A stretch of DNA of 64,000 bases from Polydactylus sextarius (taxonomy: Eukaryota; Chordata; Actinopteri; Polynemidae): NCBI GenBank assembly GCA_016801845.1, contig CM028912.1:7811501-7875500 (forward strand). The letters are read 5' to 3'. This document shows positions 1 to 14,150 of the stretch, one piece after another. Under the pieces are notes generated by a model. The model was given only the letters and a program-made list of their open reading frames with translations. It did no database searches and was not told the origin of the DNA. The first letter of the stretch is position 1, and the number at the start of each line of letters is the position of its first letter. Made by a program: the position numbers and the translations under genes.

Positions 1-1382
1 TTATGAAGGCCAGATTTACACAGGGCAGCAAAAGACTTGAAGTAAATGTGACATTTATTGTTTTCTTGTTTTCCTTATTTTTTATGACACATTTGTCTCG
101 GCGCACGACAAGGTGTTACCATTTGTGACTTAGCAATCGGGTCCAAAGCCAGAATTTCACCTGCCGAGTCTCTAGCTAAAGTAAAATGTTCAGTAAGTAT
201 TAATTGTTGCTTTTAGAAGGTTTTAATTATTTAGATTTTTCATAATTCACCTTTGCTGTATTTATTTACTTATTTAATATCCGGTTCATTTAGTTGAAAT
301 ATTATTTCAAAGCTTGCTCTACTTCTGATGAGGAAATACTAAATCATTTACATGTAACTTCATTTTGTTGGCGTAAATATTTAACATTAAATATATGGAG
401 TCTACAGTAAAGTTAAATATTTAGAATGTAAGCACCTGCAGGCTGATAAAACTAAACAAATCCTTCAGATTACAGAGGACACTGCGTCTTAAACAACTCA
501 GTCGCTCGAAAAAACATCAGGTTATCTGTTAAATTTCAATTTTTAATGACTAATCTCTAAATTAAAATTCTTGGGATGTATGCTGTTTGCTTGGTTTAAA
601 CAGGAATTACAATTGACAATGTGGAAATATTTATGCGGCACCTCATTTTGCACGTCACCTTCTTAATCATAGGTCAAGCACTCATCTATCAAGTTTATAT
701 AACAAGTAAACAAATGTAAATCACATAAACAAGGGTTTATATTTGCATGTTAGCATGCACACGCACACACAACCCACTCGCACACACAGGCCCACTGAAC
801 TACATTAAGCGATTCAGCATTGATCAGAACCCCAGAGAGTGGACCTCTTAGCTCCTTTATTCATAAGTGATACACGCCAGGAGAGCACAGGGGCGCTCAT
901 CTTTACTTAGCATATTAAGGCAGGAACCTTTTCCTTCAAGGCTTAGAGGCAGAAGCCACTTATGGGAGGTTTGTGGCTACCGCATTCGCATGCTGATGAC
1001 ATTTAGCTGAGCAGGGAGTCAAGGGACCTTATTTAAATGATGGAGACATTAAGACATGGTTGTAAGCTGGTAGACTGAAGTCATACTATCAAACAGAATA
1101 AATGTGGAGAAGTCAAATGAATCCTCATGAGACGCAGCTTGTTTCCTCTGTCATCATAGTTGCCTTCACTGCTTCTCTTAAAGAGACGCAGAGATAGAAA
1201 GCACAAACATACACAACACGGATCTGCTGTGATGCCACAAAGCTGGACCAACAGGAAATACACATCCTGTCAGTTGTGTGTTATGTAACCACTCATACAC
1301 TGTGGAACATTTAAGGCCAATCTGCACCTGATGCAGCGGGTGCACATGTTTCCAAACACCATAAATGTTTTTGGTTTTCTAG

Positions 1383-2410
1383 TAGGGTTGGGGAATGAAA
1401 CAATAACCATATCTATCGTGCTAGAGACATGATCGATATCAATAGAAAATATGTCTGATAGAATGTTCAATAGAGCTTCAGACATCACGTGATTTGGTTA
1501 GTTTATGTCACCATAATGGCAGGGAAAGCCGGGCCAAATGAATGGTGCTGGTAGTGTTTTTAAGCCATCTGAGTTTACTTTGCACTTCAAAACAGCAAAT
1601 ATTAAACATTACAGCTAAAAAAATTGATAGGGTAGATATTACTGACCCGTACCATGTCCCTGGTGTGCTTTTAACCAATATTGAGGTGGTCAGAGCGGAC
1701 AAATTATCAGACCTGCGGTACCTTGACATTTACAATTACCTAATTAGCTTTCCCTCGCTCTACACCAGAGAATCCCTCAAATCATTCAAGAACCTGGACA
1801 TAATTTGGCTTTGTCTTCGAAAGACAGTGTTGTTGTCACCGGAAAGGTAAGTGGTGATTACTCATTAGCGAATACTTGTTGCTAACTGAGTGAGCGACAA
1901 GTTAGCACTGCAAAATTCACGCCATGATACATTTGTCCATCATGCATTATTATAGACCTCTTGTTAGAAATCATAATAAAAGCATGTAAAATTAACAAGA
2001 TATTAAAGTTAGGAAACATTAGATTCGGTACCTGATATAAAGTGATCGCTGCATGTTCGTCCCTTTACTCGTTCTCTGCAGTTCTGACATCCAACATCCA
2101 ACAACAGCTATCTACCGTACTTATTTATTTCTTTATTTATTTGTTCAACTTATATTTGATTAAGCATTTATTTAATGTCTATATTTGCACATTTATTTAT
2201 TTGACTGTTTTTCATAGTTGTGTTGACCTCTTTTTAAAGGTTAAAGGTTACAGTTAAAATACAGTATTTGAATTCAGCCTTTTTTCCTCCTGGTCGTTAT
2301 TTCAAATAGTTTTTAAAAAAAAAAAAAAAAACTAAGCAATAACTATCGATATCGACTGATATGAAACACTTATATTATGATACATTTTTCAGCCATATCG
2401 CCCGGCCCTA
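1383..2410 (+). mobile_element. Fossil DNA transposon with imperfect terminal inverted repeats
   Basis: The left end TAGGGTTGGGGAATG and the right end CATATCGCCCGGCCCTA are imperfect inverted copies (TAGGGCCGGGCGATATG when reversed). Both ends are followed inward by ATCGATATC-type AT-rich sequence, common in fish elements of this kind. TA flanks both ends, so the target duplication may be TA. Inside is a coding remnant (1600-1850). The family is not certain; an ISL2EU/IS4EU-like element with an accessory YqaJ/SWIM-type ORF is my best guess. Confidence 0.6.
1600..1849 (+). pseudogene. Exon remnant of a transposon-encoded protein, YqaJ/SWIM-associated type (tentative)
   Basis: The frame from about 1612 reads KKIDRVDITDPYHVP, then LRYLDIYNYLI, then YTRESLKSFKNLD. 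This resembles the 'dPY.lP...DIyNYLv...Y(T)eslKayKSLe' segment in many uncharacterised fish proteins that carry a SWIM zinc finger and a YqaJ-like nuclease domain, which I recall as transposon-derived. A frameshift follows near 1800, after which another frame reads KDSVVVTGKV up to AAAG|GTAAGT (1845-1852), a good splice donor. So the copy descends from an intron-bearing element and is no longer coding. The homology is from memory of the pattern, not from a search. Confidence 0.45.
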
Positions 2411-5159
2411 TGTTCCAGTGAGCAATCATGTGTCACGTGATCCATATACATATGTATCGTAGACCTGTGTGCCTATCCCATGTAAGGCACTAGTCTATTT
2501 CTGAGTCTACTTTTTCTGTGAAGAGAGGGAGTTAATATCGTTGCTCATCACTACCTGTTGAGCTCGATATTTCTGTGTAGGCAATGATAAGGTCAGTGCC
2601 TAGATGTCAACTTTAAAGCTGCACACATTTGCATAAAATCTGTATGACACTGTATGTGTCACAAACTAGTCACCAGATATGAAAATTGTTATAAAAACAG
2701 GGCATGAAACTTTACATTACTCCTGCAAATCTCCTGATCGTGCATACTATTTAAAATGACAATTTCAGAAAGAATTGCCCTCCCTAAAGTCCGAGGTTTC
2801 ATGAATTTAGATATGTTTTATATAACCCTCACAGGGTTTCCCAATCCGTAAATATGTATCATGCCTAGAGAACAGCAAGCTGTTTATGAAACCCAGTTGG
2901 CAGCAGTGATACAGCTCTATTTTTCAGCAAATACATTCAAAAATGATGTCAGTGTGGCAGAGAGGGACTCCCTACATTTTGTTTCAGTTAATTGTGTCTT
3001 TTCCCTGGTTAATGGAATGCTGTAGACAAAGGGTGTCCTCAGTCCACAGCCACTGGCCACATAATAGAGTCATGACTAAGAAAGCAAAAGAGCTCACAGC
3101 AGCACTGGAGTCATTGTGTTCCCCCTAATGACAACACAAATCCTCACGTCCTTCTCTGGCACTGACATGGCTTTATGTGTGTGTGTGTGTGTCTCTGTGT
3201 GTGTGAGGGGTTGTTTTCATACACGTGCATGCACACACATGGAAGTACACCCTTTTTGTGTGGAGTACGTAGTGGAGGAAGAGGAGGTGTCAAGCACACA
3301 GTGGTATCCAGGAAAAGATTGTTCTGTTCTTGTCGATGTGTGTGGGAGGACACTGTGGAGTGGGGTCATCTGGGACTGTTGATACTCAGGGAATTAAGGA
3401 ATTACTTACTGTGTTTTCGATTTAAATGCAAATGTTGGGAATGCGAGCTGGTAGAAGTGCACATAGACACCGGGAGAAGAGAGGAGAGTAAAGTGGGCTT
3501 GCGTGTACAGTGCAAGGATGTTTAGAGGCATGAGTATGTTATTCATGATTGGCTGTTGTCAGTAAAATCATCAAGGGCAAGACCTGGTGGGATCATTACA
3601 TCTCCCAGAGAATGACCTGAAGAAGGTCAGCATACTCTTTGTGCCAAGAACAGCATGTGCAGCTGTCACATTTTCAAAAGCTGTTGGTTGCTGTCCATTC
3701 ATAATGTCATGGTAACTCTGCTAGCTACAGGTCTGGCTTCTGCAGTCAGTCCAGTGGGGGATGCAGCATATGTAGGGTCTTTATAAATGTCTGCCCTGCT
3801 TTCATAAATTCTCAGGAGTAACTCGTACAGACTCATTTACATAATGGAATGGAACAGACTCGCTGGGGATTGTGACTATGCAGAAATATGTTCCAGATTT
3901 TCAATTTCATAAAAAACATTGTCGTGGCTCAGCAAACCATGTCTCCTTACTCAGATACTTATCTGCCACACAGAATCCATCATACCTATGCCCACCTTTA
4001 TTTATAGATTTGAATGAAGTAGCAGATTATGGTAGTAAATTAGCAAAGGAAACACGTGAGCATTGAGGAGACAACAAATGGTGAAAGAAATAGCACAGAA
4101 ATTGGAGAGAAAGGGCAGAGAAACAGTCAAGGTCAGGAGATAAAAAAAAAGGATGAGAAAAACGTGGGTGACTGAACTGCAGCTCTAAGAGATTAACAGA
4201 ATAAGAAAGTTTTATAAATGTTGTTAAGGTGCCAAATGTACGGTGTATCACCCACAGATGGGTTTTTTTTTTTTTTTTTAACAGATTATTTGGAACCTGA
4301 ACAGGACACCGGATAGAGACACAGACAACACACTGTTGTGGCCAAACTTCGAACTGTTCAGTTGTTTCTTAAAGGCAGCACTTAGTCATTGAAAAAAATA
4401 TGGACTAGATTTGATCCAAGCACCACGTACACAAATAATATTGAGAGCAGAAACATGCTGAGTTTACTAGAAAGAATTTGACTATTTTTCTAACATATTT
4501 ATTATCTTTAAAATATTTATATCTTCAATAATATTAGATTTTTATCCTCACAAATGATGGCTAAACAACTTGTAACACACATTTTAAGGGGGTACGTGAG
4601 TGGATATTTCTGGTTTGATTTTTTTTTTTTTTTACTGTCAACAATTGCACAACAATATGAACAGTAAGTTTATCCCTCTGTGCTGAAGATGTGCTTTGTT
4701 ATTATCATAGACATGCACACCCTAGTATATGTTAAGTCAGTTCTACTTACACCATTTTACTGCTGTAAACACACATTTGCACATTAAAACCACAGCTTAA
4801 AATTGAGAATATATGCAGTATATAGACTCTGCATTTAAAGATTTATGGCTTCAGGAGAGATTGAGGGGCTTAAAGGAAGGGATTCCCAGACATAATACGT
4901 CAGAAACCACTCAGAGGTGGAATAACATATTGTTGAGTTTGGTCTTTTTATTGTATTTATATTTGACGATATTAAAAACACAGAATATCCCCCAGACATA
5001 TCCTTTAAAGCAAAAGTGATTGTGAAATGTATTAGATCATCTGACTGGTGACGGACTTGTGACCTGGCTACAGCTCGGCACTAACCCCTCGGCTCAGGTG
5101 ATTTATGTGAAAAGACCCTGAGCTCTGACGTCCAGCCGAGCAGACCCTGAACTGTGGGG

Positions 5160-5208
5160 AGATATGGGCTATCAATTATTGAAGCCAGATATGGGTTATC
5201 TATTATTG
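5160..5208 (+). repeat. Two-copy 22-bp direct repeat
   Basis: AGATATGGGCTATCAATTAT... at 5160-5181 recurs at 5187-5208 with two changes, offset 27 bases. Each copy holds a GATA core and an ATTATTG homeobox/SOX-like core. Confidence 0.7.
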
Positions 5209-5486
5209 CTGTGCACAGAAAAGAGTATTGTACTTTCATCAGAGCAGACGGTTGGTGAGAATGTTCCTCATTAAGCAGGGCCCTCTATGAGTGGGTGACA
5301 GTGATAAGTGCCGAAGAGGACACATATACATGATGAGGCTGAAGTGTAGTATTAGCCTTTGTTACATGGAGCGCGTGTTTGGAAGTGGAGCAGAGTGCAC
5401 CAAGAGTTCCTGTGTTCTCTCCTCCTCACAATGGAGGTAGCAGAGTGGAAAATCGCTGGATTATGAAGAGCCTGACCCAGGGACAT

Positions 5487-5600
<114 letters not shown>

Positions 5601-8600
5601 GCTCCACCCACCCCACTTATGTAAAACTCTGCTACGCCTGTGCACCTGTGCTGAACACACAACATAGTGATCATGGGTTTTGCGGGTATTGCAGTGTTAC
5701 TATTATGGGAAACTGCCGCTGCCCCTAGACTGCTCTCTCTCCTCCCCTCAGCTCTCCTCTCATCCTCTCATATATCAACTCCCCTAAGCAGTGGTGAGCC
5801 GGGCCCTGAGGCGAGCTCTCTTCCACCCAGTGACGCTATTAGATGGTCCATTTTGTCATCATAGCCCTGTGGAATTACAGCCATGTTCCTGTTGGGATAA
5901 ATATTGGATGTGAGGAAGGGAGTCTTGAGAGAACACACGTTGGTGCACCTCTCTCTTCAACCCTCACCCAGTATCTTTGTTTTTTCTGTTGTGAACCACC
6001 AATGTGTGTGTATGATATGTTGTATGTTACACCACAGTGTAGATCAATGATAGGAGATGACAGGCGAGCTGGTTTGAGTGGACCCTTGAGTTGTAATAAG
6101 CCAGCAGGGAAAGGAATGCAGCTGTGTTCCTACACTGCCTGTTGTAATAGCTTAGATTAATGGACCTGTCATTGCTTAGTCTGAACATATGGTCCACATT
6201 CACAAGAATCATTTATTGAATTTTAGTGCATATACACCTCAGATCCATTTTCCAGCAGATCAGCAGAAAAACTACAAACCATTTGTGAGATTGTTGTTTT
6301 TTTGTGTTAAAACAGCTTATCAGCACTTAATGGCTTGTTTTACTTTTGACTTTTTGCACAATAAAACATTGTGTCTTACTGAAGACTTGTCACCTCACTG
6401 CCTGTTTAATCTTATGTCTCGTAGCATGTCTAACCTGTGGTAAGACATGCTACATCTTTTACATGTTTCAGTCATGCACTGAATGCATGCAAAGCTATAC
6501 ATTAAGTATAGGTATGAGTCAGTGATCCATCTAGGGGTTATGGAACCATTACTTACAACACTGCAGCTACATTACAAATATACACTAATCTATTTCAATA
6601 TGTATATACTATGTCAATATATAGATTTGACTTTTACATGAGATAAGCCTTTGAGTGCAAAACAATTTGACAAACTTAAATGCAGAGCAGTGCTGTAATG
6701 TCTTGTTTGTGGTGGATGTACTTTTTTTCTAATGCACCACAACAGGAGTTAGTCACACACCTAACACGCTAACATGATGGGATTGCATTAAAGCACATAA
6801 AGACGCATTCTTAAAATGTAGCTGTTGTATTTTTGTTGCTGGAAAGACACAAACTCAAACTCCCTGACTGGAGCGCCTGTGAGCTCACTTCTCTTTGACA
6901 TGATTAGAAGTTGTAGTTGTTGCTTAACTATGGTTGGGCAGCTATCTGGATGTGAGCTTTAGTTACCAATCAATTCATTTGTGTAATTCTAAAATGCTAG
7001 TGTTTAATTCACAGCTGCTGAGCACAGCTGTTTACCACACGTTTATGTGTATTGGCATTGGCATGTATAGGTAGTACGCATTTAGGTGCATATCTTTCCT
7101 GGACCTTGTCGGTTCAATCATGATAATATTCCCCAAGCTATCATTATAATTCAGTGTAAACTTGGTGGTTTTCTCTGCAGTAGGCCTACCAGTAGCAGTG
7201 TGGGGGCTGCTCAATTCTGTTCCTATTCCTCTGCTTTCACAAACTCATTCTCTCCATGAACATGGCTGTAGCTTACTCTGACAGTGACAATCAGATTAAT
7301 AAATAAACAAGCTAGTAATTGGCCTCAATGAAATATTCAAGCGATACGGCTGTTTACTAAAAGGATATTCGTCCTCAAATTTTGAGCATTAACCACCCGT
7401 CATGATATGACATGTCATTGCAAGTACCATCTCGCTCCCTGCCTCCGTCTCTCTTACCTCATCCCCCACCTCAGTTCACTCTGAGTCTGTCTGCATAACA
7501 TGCATGTACTTTCCCCGCATTTATAGTACATTTTAAATAAATACACTGTAACATATCAACTGATTCATGATTTCATTCTCATCTAAATACAGCATGGTCT
7601 GTGTGGTTTCACTGAGACATACGTCTTCATATGTGCCACTGTTTGCATTAGATCCCTGCGTTAATCTGACAGCGTATGTGTGTACGAGCGCCCAAGTATG
7701 CTTGCGTGCCTCTGTGATCTTGCGTTCTGTCCAAGCACGGCATTGCAGAGCACAAGCAGCATACTAACCCAATCATTAAGACATAAATGAGAACATCAGA
7801 ATCTATCTGCGGTCTCGCACAGCAGTCCTGAGAGAGAGGCAGGGGGAGGGAGGGGGGGCTGACCAATTTATCTTCAGTATCTCCTTCCTCTTCTTCTAAT
7901 GTTTGCATCTCCCCATTTTTCTCTCGCTCTCCCACCTCCTTTTCTTTCTGACAGATAGAAGCACAGGGACGGAATGTGGCCTGGTTGAATATATCAGACT
8001 CAGACTTTCTGCCTGTAGTTTTGAGTCTAATTGGGAGCAGCAAAGCAACTATGTCTCAGGTTTGGCCCAGACAATGTGACCCCACCAGATTCTGCCATTC
8101 CTTTCTAATTTTGTCCTGCATTTCACACATTCGGCCAATCCTGGCCCACTTTCCCCCCATCCATATGTACCATAAGGAGATAACAAAGAAGAGAATATAA
8201 AAAGATGGAAAGAAGCGAGAGAAAGTTGGGTTGAAATTGTCCTGCCTTGACTTTTTCTGTCTAGCCCATCTAAATCAAGCTCTCTAACACACTGAGAATA
8301 TTTGTTTGCTGGAAGTATTTTCAGAATAAAAGTGAAATCTTGGTTAGAAAAGCAGCTTTTCAGACATGAGCCGTGTCACAGCAGTGTCACACTTTACCTT
8401 TGATCAGGAAATGTTTCCTCTGAACTGTCATACGCACATTTTCCATTTTCTTAGCCTCTGTCAAGAAAGCAACACCATCTAACAAACTCTCAAAACAAGT
8501 ATGTGTTAATGGAGGATTGGTCAGCCAAATTTCTTTCACAACTAGAAAACACAGTTCTCCAAACTCTGCTTGTGCTTCAGTTTTCCACAGTTACAAGAAA

Positions 8601-10284
8601 CAGATTCACCAATTAATGAATGTGACTTCTTTTACCATCTTTACAGTGGTTCTGACTTCATATGACATAATAAAATTTCAATTAAATTTCTCTCAGACTC
8701 GCAAACACAAACACTGTAAATGTATTTGAGATTACCACAGAATCTCGTATTAGGGCTGGAATTGATCGCTATCAAATGATATGGTACATTCACGGTTAAT
8801 TTAATTTTTACAGTCACAACCACCTTTAATTAGAAGCTGCTTTCGGGTCACATTATTAACTCCACACAGCAGCACCTCCATCCAATGTCAATCAAACATC
8901 TTTCCTGGCAACTATGAAGGAAATGAACATATTAGATCAGATAAGATCATGTGTCAGTGTGTTAATGCTTAACGAAACTCACAACCCGCGGTTGTTTGCC
9001 AAGCAGCCAGCAACAAAGATGATGATGGTTTCATTAAGACTTTCACAGACTGAATCGGTGCCAAGTTAACTTGCCCCGTAAACAGGCTTCTTTAAATTTC
9101 ATGTTGATAAATAAATGTCAGGCTGATCTAATATAATTATAAAGTCATTTGCTGACACTTTCATTTTAACACCGTGAAATCATGTAATTTGGGTAATTCA
9201 TTCTAACACTTGAGTAATTTAATTGCATTTATTCTGAATCAATGTTTATTCAATTCACCATTTAATTTGATAGGTTTTTAATTGAGTCAGTTTAATTTGG
9301 CGATTTTGTGACCTACAATCAAGTCTGAGGATACAAGCAGCTACATTTCTCTCCAAATTTTAGTGCAGTTTGACTCGAACTACTGCATGTGTTGATTATA
9401 ACATTCAGACGTATTCAGTAGGATAAACTCTCATATTATCTGCGCATGTTTTTTTTTTTTCCTTAAAACAAAACAATACATAACAAAAACTGAATTGGAT
9501 TATTATTATATACAAGTTCCACATAAACAGAAATGATCACATAATTGTTGTGTATAAATCTGTTTGACCTAACGAATTGGATCAGAGTCAAAGTGTCTGT
9601 GTTTAGATGTATTGTACTTTAGCAGCTGGTCTTGGGTTCACACCTGGACCATAGCTGGACCAGCCCAGACAAGACCTCCATTATCAATACCTCCTCAGCT
9701 CTGGTGGCTGCTCATCTGATAATTAAACAGTGGGTAGTGCTGATTTTCTATTGTGTACCAAGAGACTGGGCAAGTGCATGTGTGTGTCTGGTTGTGTGTG
9801 TGTGTTGATCAAACCTCATTTTTATTCATGTCAAACTAAATCTTCACCTCGGTGCACAACATCATAAAAAATATTATGGGTGTTTATAATGTGCAGCCCT
9901 GAATATGTAACCATGTTGATGAATATCCTTTAAAAAATTTAGAGCCATTATATAAGTGAGAAATGCTCCCATTCCATTTTTTTTTTCTTTTTTGCATTTT
10001 TAAACAGTATATAAATGTTTAACTTGATGTTAACTAAGCCCTAAAGTGCTGAAACTATTTTGTTTGATTGATATTGATAATTATCGACATACAGAATCAA
10101 TAGCACTGGTAGTTTTTACTGTTTTTACTTTTGTGTCATATAAAATAAAATTAAATTAAAAAAAACATTGAACATTTGAAAAATTTGAGAACTACTGGCT
10201 TCTGGCTTTGTTCCTATCAAAGTGTCAGTAGAGGTTGATGAGGAGTACAGGTGCGGTTGTTGCTCGTGAAGCTGTGTAATATGA

Positions 10285-10529
10285 TCAAAATCTCATATCG
10301 TATATTGGTTGTTTCAATTCTGGATAAAAAATAACATTGTTATTTATTACTGATAACTTCTTTTGACCGCGTAATTTGGGGTCATGTCTTTGCAGATGTA
10401 ATTCGAAACAGCAGCTGTTACATCCTTCCATCTTTTCAACAGCCTCTTGTACTGGCTGAGTTCGGGGTTTGTGCACTCGACTGCAATTTTATGGCTCTCA
10501 TCCGCAGACTGCTGTTTGACACAAGTCAT
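10285..10529 (-). pseudogene. hAT/ZBED-type transposase fragment
   Basis: The minus-strand reading gives LLKRWKDVTAAVSNYICKDM followed by TPNYAV, then drifts into another frame (GQKKLSVIN...). The pattern 'sKRWKeiTdAVtyhIaKDM.P..tVek.GF' is typical of the N-terminal-middle part of ZBED/hAT transposases in fish genomes. Only about 45 residues are recognisable; there is no BED finger or catalytic region nearby. It is a short, decayed, non-functional piece inside the NALF intron. Confidence 0.5.
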
Positions 10530-12905
10530 GGTAGAAGAGGTTAATAATATTTGAGTCTGTTGTTGAGACCAGGCAGTGGCTTAATTTCTAAATTTATGCA
10601 CAACAAATACTATGTATTAGTATGCACTTAAAATGTCTTTATAGCTGCACACACAAACATTATTGGTATACCTGATCAATAGGTGCATGAAACACAAAAT
10701 GAAAAAGAATCGTCTTTTTCAAATCCCAAGCAGCCACAGGGAAAGACTGCTGAGATTTTACAATGAGGTGTTTACTTACTGTGTGTTTTAAAATAGATAG
10801 AGCAAAGCATTGGCTTCAGGCCAACTTAACAAACAAACAAATTCAACCAACAAGGTATAATACACATAAGCTTACAAAGTAAAAAAATATATATATACAT
10901 AAAAATTATACCTCTGCAGATAAAATGTACGGAGGGAAAGAAGATGAACGGAAAAATGCAGCTCATCCCTGCAGACTTGTGGAGAACAAAAGCAATCAGC
11001 ATGTCAAGGACCCTAGAAACAACTAGGCATGTGAGCTATTCTGGTAAGTTTGAAGGAGAAGAAGATAAAATCTGGCACCGCTGCCTCGCATATTTGTGAT
11101 ACCAGGAAGGAGTCATTCACACATCCAGTCATAACAATGACAATAAGATCATGGTTGAACCCAGAATTATGTACTAAAAACATTCAGAATGAAAGAAAGC
11201 AAACTTTTCAGAATGATCACATCCTCACTTTCAGTTCATTGTTTAAATCTCCAACCAACAACTTCACTTCCTTAGTTCACTCTCATCACTGTTTGTCTGT
11301 TTTTTTGTTTTCTCACTTTGCATCATTTTTCTAAATGCTGGGCCTGTATTTTCTTAGTTAGGATCCTGTTTTTTTCTAATTGCATCCGATTTGTTAAGTT
11401 GTAGCACAATGAGCTCTCAGGGCCACTGTAATTTCCAGCCAAAAAAGCTCTGAAAACCTACTGAACACCATCAGCTCTGTACCAAAAGACAGACAGGCAG
11501 CAACCCACAGGCGCAGTTGGCTATTAACTGGTGAACATAGTGGAGCATTTAGCTGATAAAGAGCCAGTATTTCTTCCGGTGTTGGCCGAAACCAAAAAAA
11601 AAAAAAAAAAAAGTGTAAAAGAAAAGTGAATACGAGACATCAATTCATCAAGTGGCCGGAAATGACTCCAACTTAATGATAGCATTGCTCTGTAACTGTT
11701 GGATGCTGTTGGAAAAGATGATGATATGTCAATGTTACATCCACATTTTAATGGTGTTTCCTGCATCATTTTCTTAAAGGGCAAGAGCTTTTTCCTGCAC
11801 TCACATATGTGCAGTGCCGACCCTGGTGCCTATGAATTATGTTCACATAAGTGTTTTCCCAATTACGCTGCGGTAGAGGCAGTGTTTTTATAAATGTGTA
11901 AAGCACCATATTTATGATAAATTGCACCAGAAACTGTCTCTGGTTCATGGAGTAAAATGACAGTTCCATTTGAATGTAATTGAATAAACATGTTGTGTTT
12001 GAAGTCACTGTGAACTTTTTCTGGATTAAACTGGATCACGACCTTTCTCTGGTACTCTAAACGCCCAAACACAACCATCAAAAAATTTTAATGATGCTGT
12101 AGTCACTGATATTTCACTGGAAGATCAGATATTTTGAAGGAAAAACATCTTACTGATCCGTTCAGTATCAACAAATGTGCAACTTGTCAGATACGTTAAT
12201 AGAAAACGTTGCCGTTACCTTTCCTTTGATCATATTTTCTGCAGAAGATTAGATTAGTACATAAACTTAATTTCTAGGTGACGAGGTCGGCAGAGCAGGT
12301 GGCACGTTCATCTCTATCTCGGTCTGTGTGGCTCTGAAGGTCCAATGGGAGCTGTGAGCTGTAATGGGCATATTTAAAAGCAGGTGCTGGGTATGTTCAT
12401 TTTTAGATAAGGTGAGTCCTTTTATTTTTTCTAACTCTATTTAGACTTGCTGTACATATCATTTACAGCACTGTAGAGAAATAACTAGAATTTCCTCCAA
12501 CTCTCATGGACATTTACCTGGATTTATGTCCCTAGCCTGCTGCAGTGGAAAAAGTGTCAACATGGATTAAATAAATAGGAAAGTTACTAAACTTGAACAT
12601 GTATTCATGACAGTACCAGAAACACACCATTCCCATTTCATTTATGTGCCTATGAAACAAAACAATACTGAACTGGAAAACTAAAAGGCCAATTTAGGAC
12701 AGAGGCTCAGCTTTTAGCAAGAGGCTCCTTGAGGTCTGACATAGCTGGCCCCGCATGGGTCAGTGGCACCCATGGGAGGAAAACCCTCTGATAACAAGCT
12801 ACTGTCAGCCGTAGGTTATTAATACTGTAGAGCCCTACTGACACCACGTCTCCCTTGTCTCGTCTGTCTCTAACTCTTTCTCTCATTCACTCTCCTTCTA
12901 CGTGC

Positions 12906-12908
<3 letters not shown>

Positions 12909-12940
<32 letters not shown>
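12909..12940 (+). repeat. TG microsatellite
   Basis: Sixteen uninterrupted TG units. Confidence 0.95.
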
Positions 12941-12942
<2 letters not shown>

Positions 12943-14124
12943 TGTTTTTACCTGTAAAAGAGACAGAAAGAGAGCACACGAGAGAAATAGCACAGGGAAG
13001 CTGAACAGAGAGCAAGCACAGTGAGAGTCTGAAGGTGAGTGTGTGTATCTGTTATGTCTCTGCTGGCAACCTTGCGCCAGCCCCCACTTCCAGGCCATTT
13101 TTCATCCAACTGCTGCAGTACATACTGCAGAGGGAGACAAGGGCTGGATGGGGGGTTGGAGGAGTTGCAGTGGGGATAAGGTGAGGTGGGACGGGATAGG
13201 GATAGGGTGGGGGTTGGCATGTATAGCAGCAGGAGAGATGGAAATGCTGCGAAGAGAAAAGGATTTTTGCTTTGATACTGTGCGGTTCTGGTGAACGGTT
13301 GTCGGCTGCTGGGACTACTTACATTATTTAACAGGTTTGCATGGCTGGGGATGGAGGAACGGGACCCCACAGAGACACAGAGAGTTGATAACTGAGCTGC
13401 AGGTACACACACACATGCATACAAGCATGGCCTGGTATAACTAACAGCAGTGTGACTGCAGTGGGTGTTGATTCATCACTCTCACTCACAGTAGGCTCAT
13501 CTTGCTCATAATTATCTTTGCCAAATTAATTATCAGTGTAAGTGTCAGCGTGACAGTGCGGATGAATTACATCCAGATAACCTTGATTAATCAACAAAAT
13601 GAGTTTTAGGGCAAATGTTTTGTGCGCATGGATGTGCTCCCTGTAGAAAATGTCCTTTCCCTTCTTCATTCATCTCCATCCTCCCGTCAGTAATTCCTCA
13701 CTGTCGTACCTCTCTCCGCCACTGTTTGCTCTTTGTATTCTCGTAAAGGAAGTTTTTTTCCCCCCTCAGTTTATCTTCTCAGTCTGAAAGCAAAGCTGTT
13801 TGCCCAGAGTACAGTAGGTAAAATTTGCATGTAGAACAGCTGTGAGCTGTGGGCGAGACTATTGTGTAGCGTATGTGTTTCTACTCATGTTTTAACCATG
13901 TTAGCAGCATGGCTCTAGACTGAAATATCTACAGATATCTCACAATCAAGTCAAATTAGGAATGACAGCTGAAGTATTTGCATTACAAGTCCTGTCAACA
14001 GCACAATCACCTCAGTAGATTTACAGTACAAGACACTTTCGTCAAAATCTCCCCCAGTTCATGTTCATAAACGTGTATGTAAAGCATGGTGATAAATTCA
14101 CCCAGCTGTGTGGAGTGACAGGTG

Positions 14125-14150
14125 ACATCCTGACAGGACATCCTGACAGG
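14125..14150 (+). repeat. Two-copy 13-bp tandem repeat
   Basis: ACATCCTGACAGG occurs twice head to tail (14125-14137 and 14138-14150). Confidence 0.85.

Noticed and set aside
12948..13424. 158-codon minus-strand ORF
   Set aside because: Low-complexity Ser/Leu/Pro composition next to a TG repeat, with no family motif and no splice context. Chance ORF.
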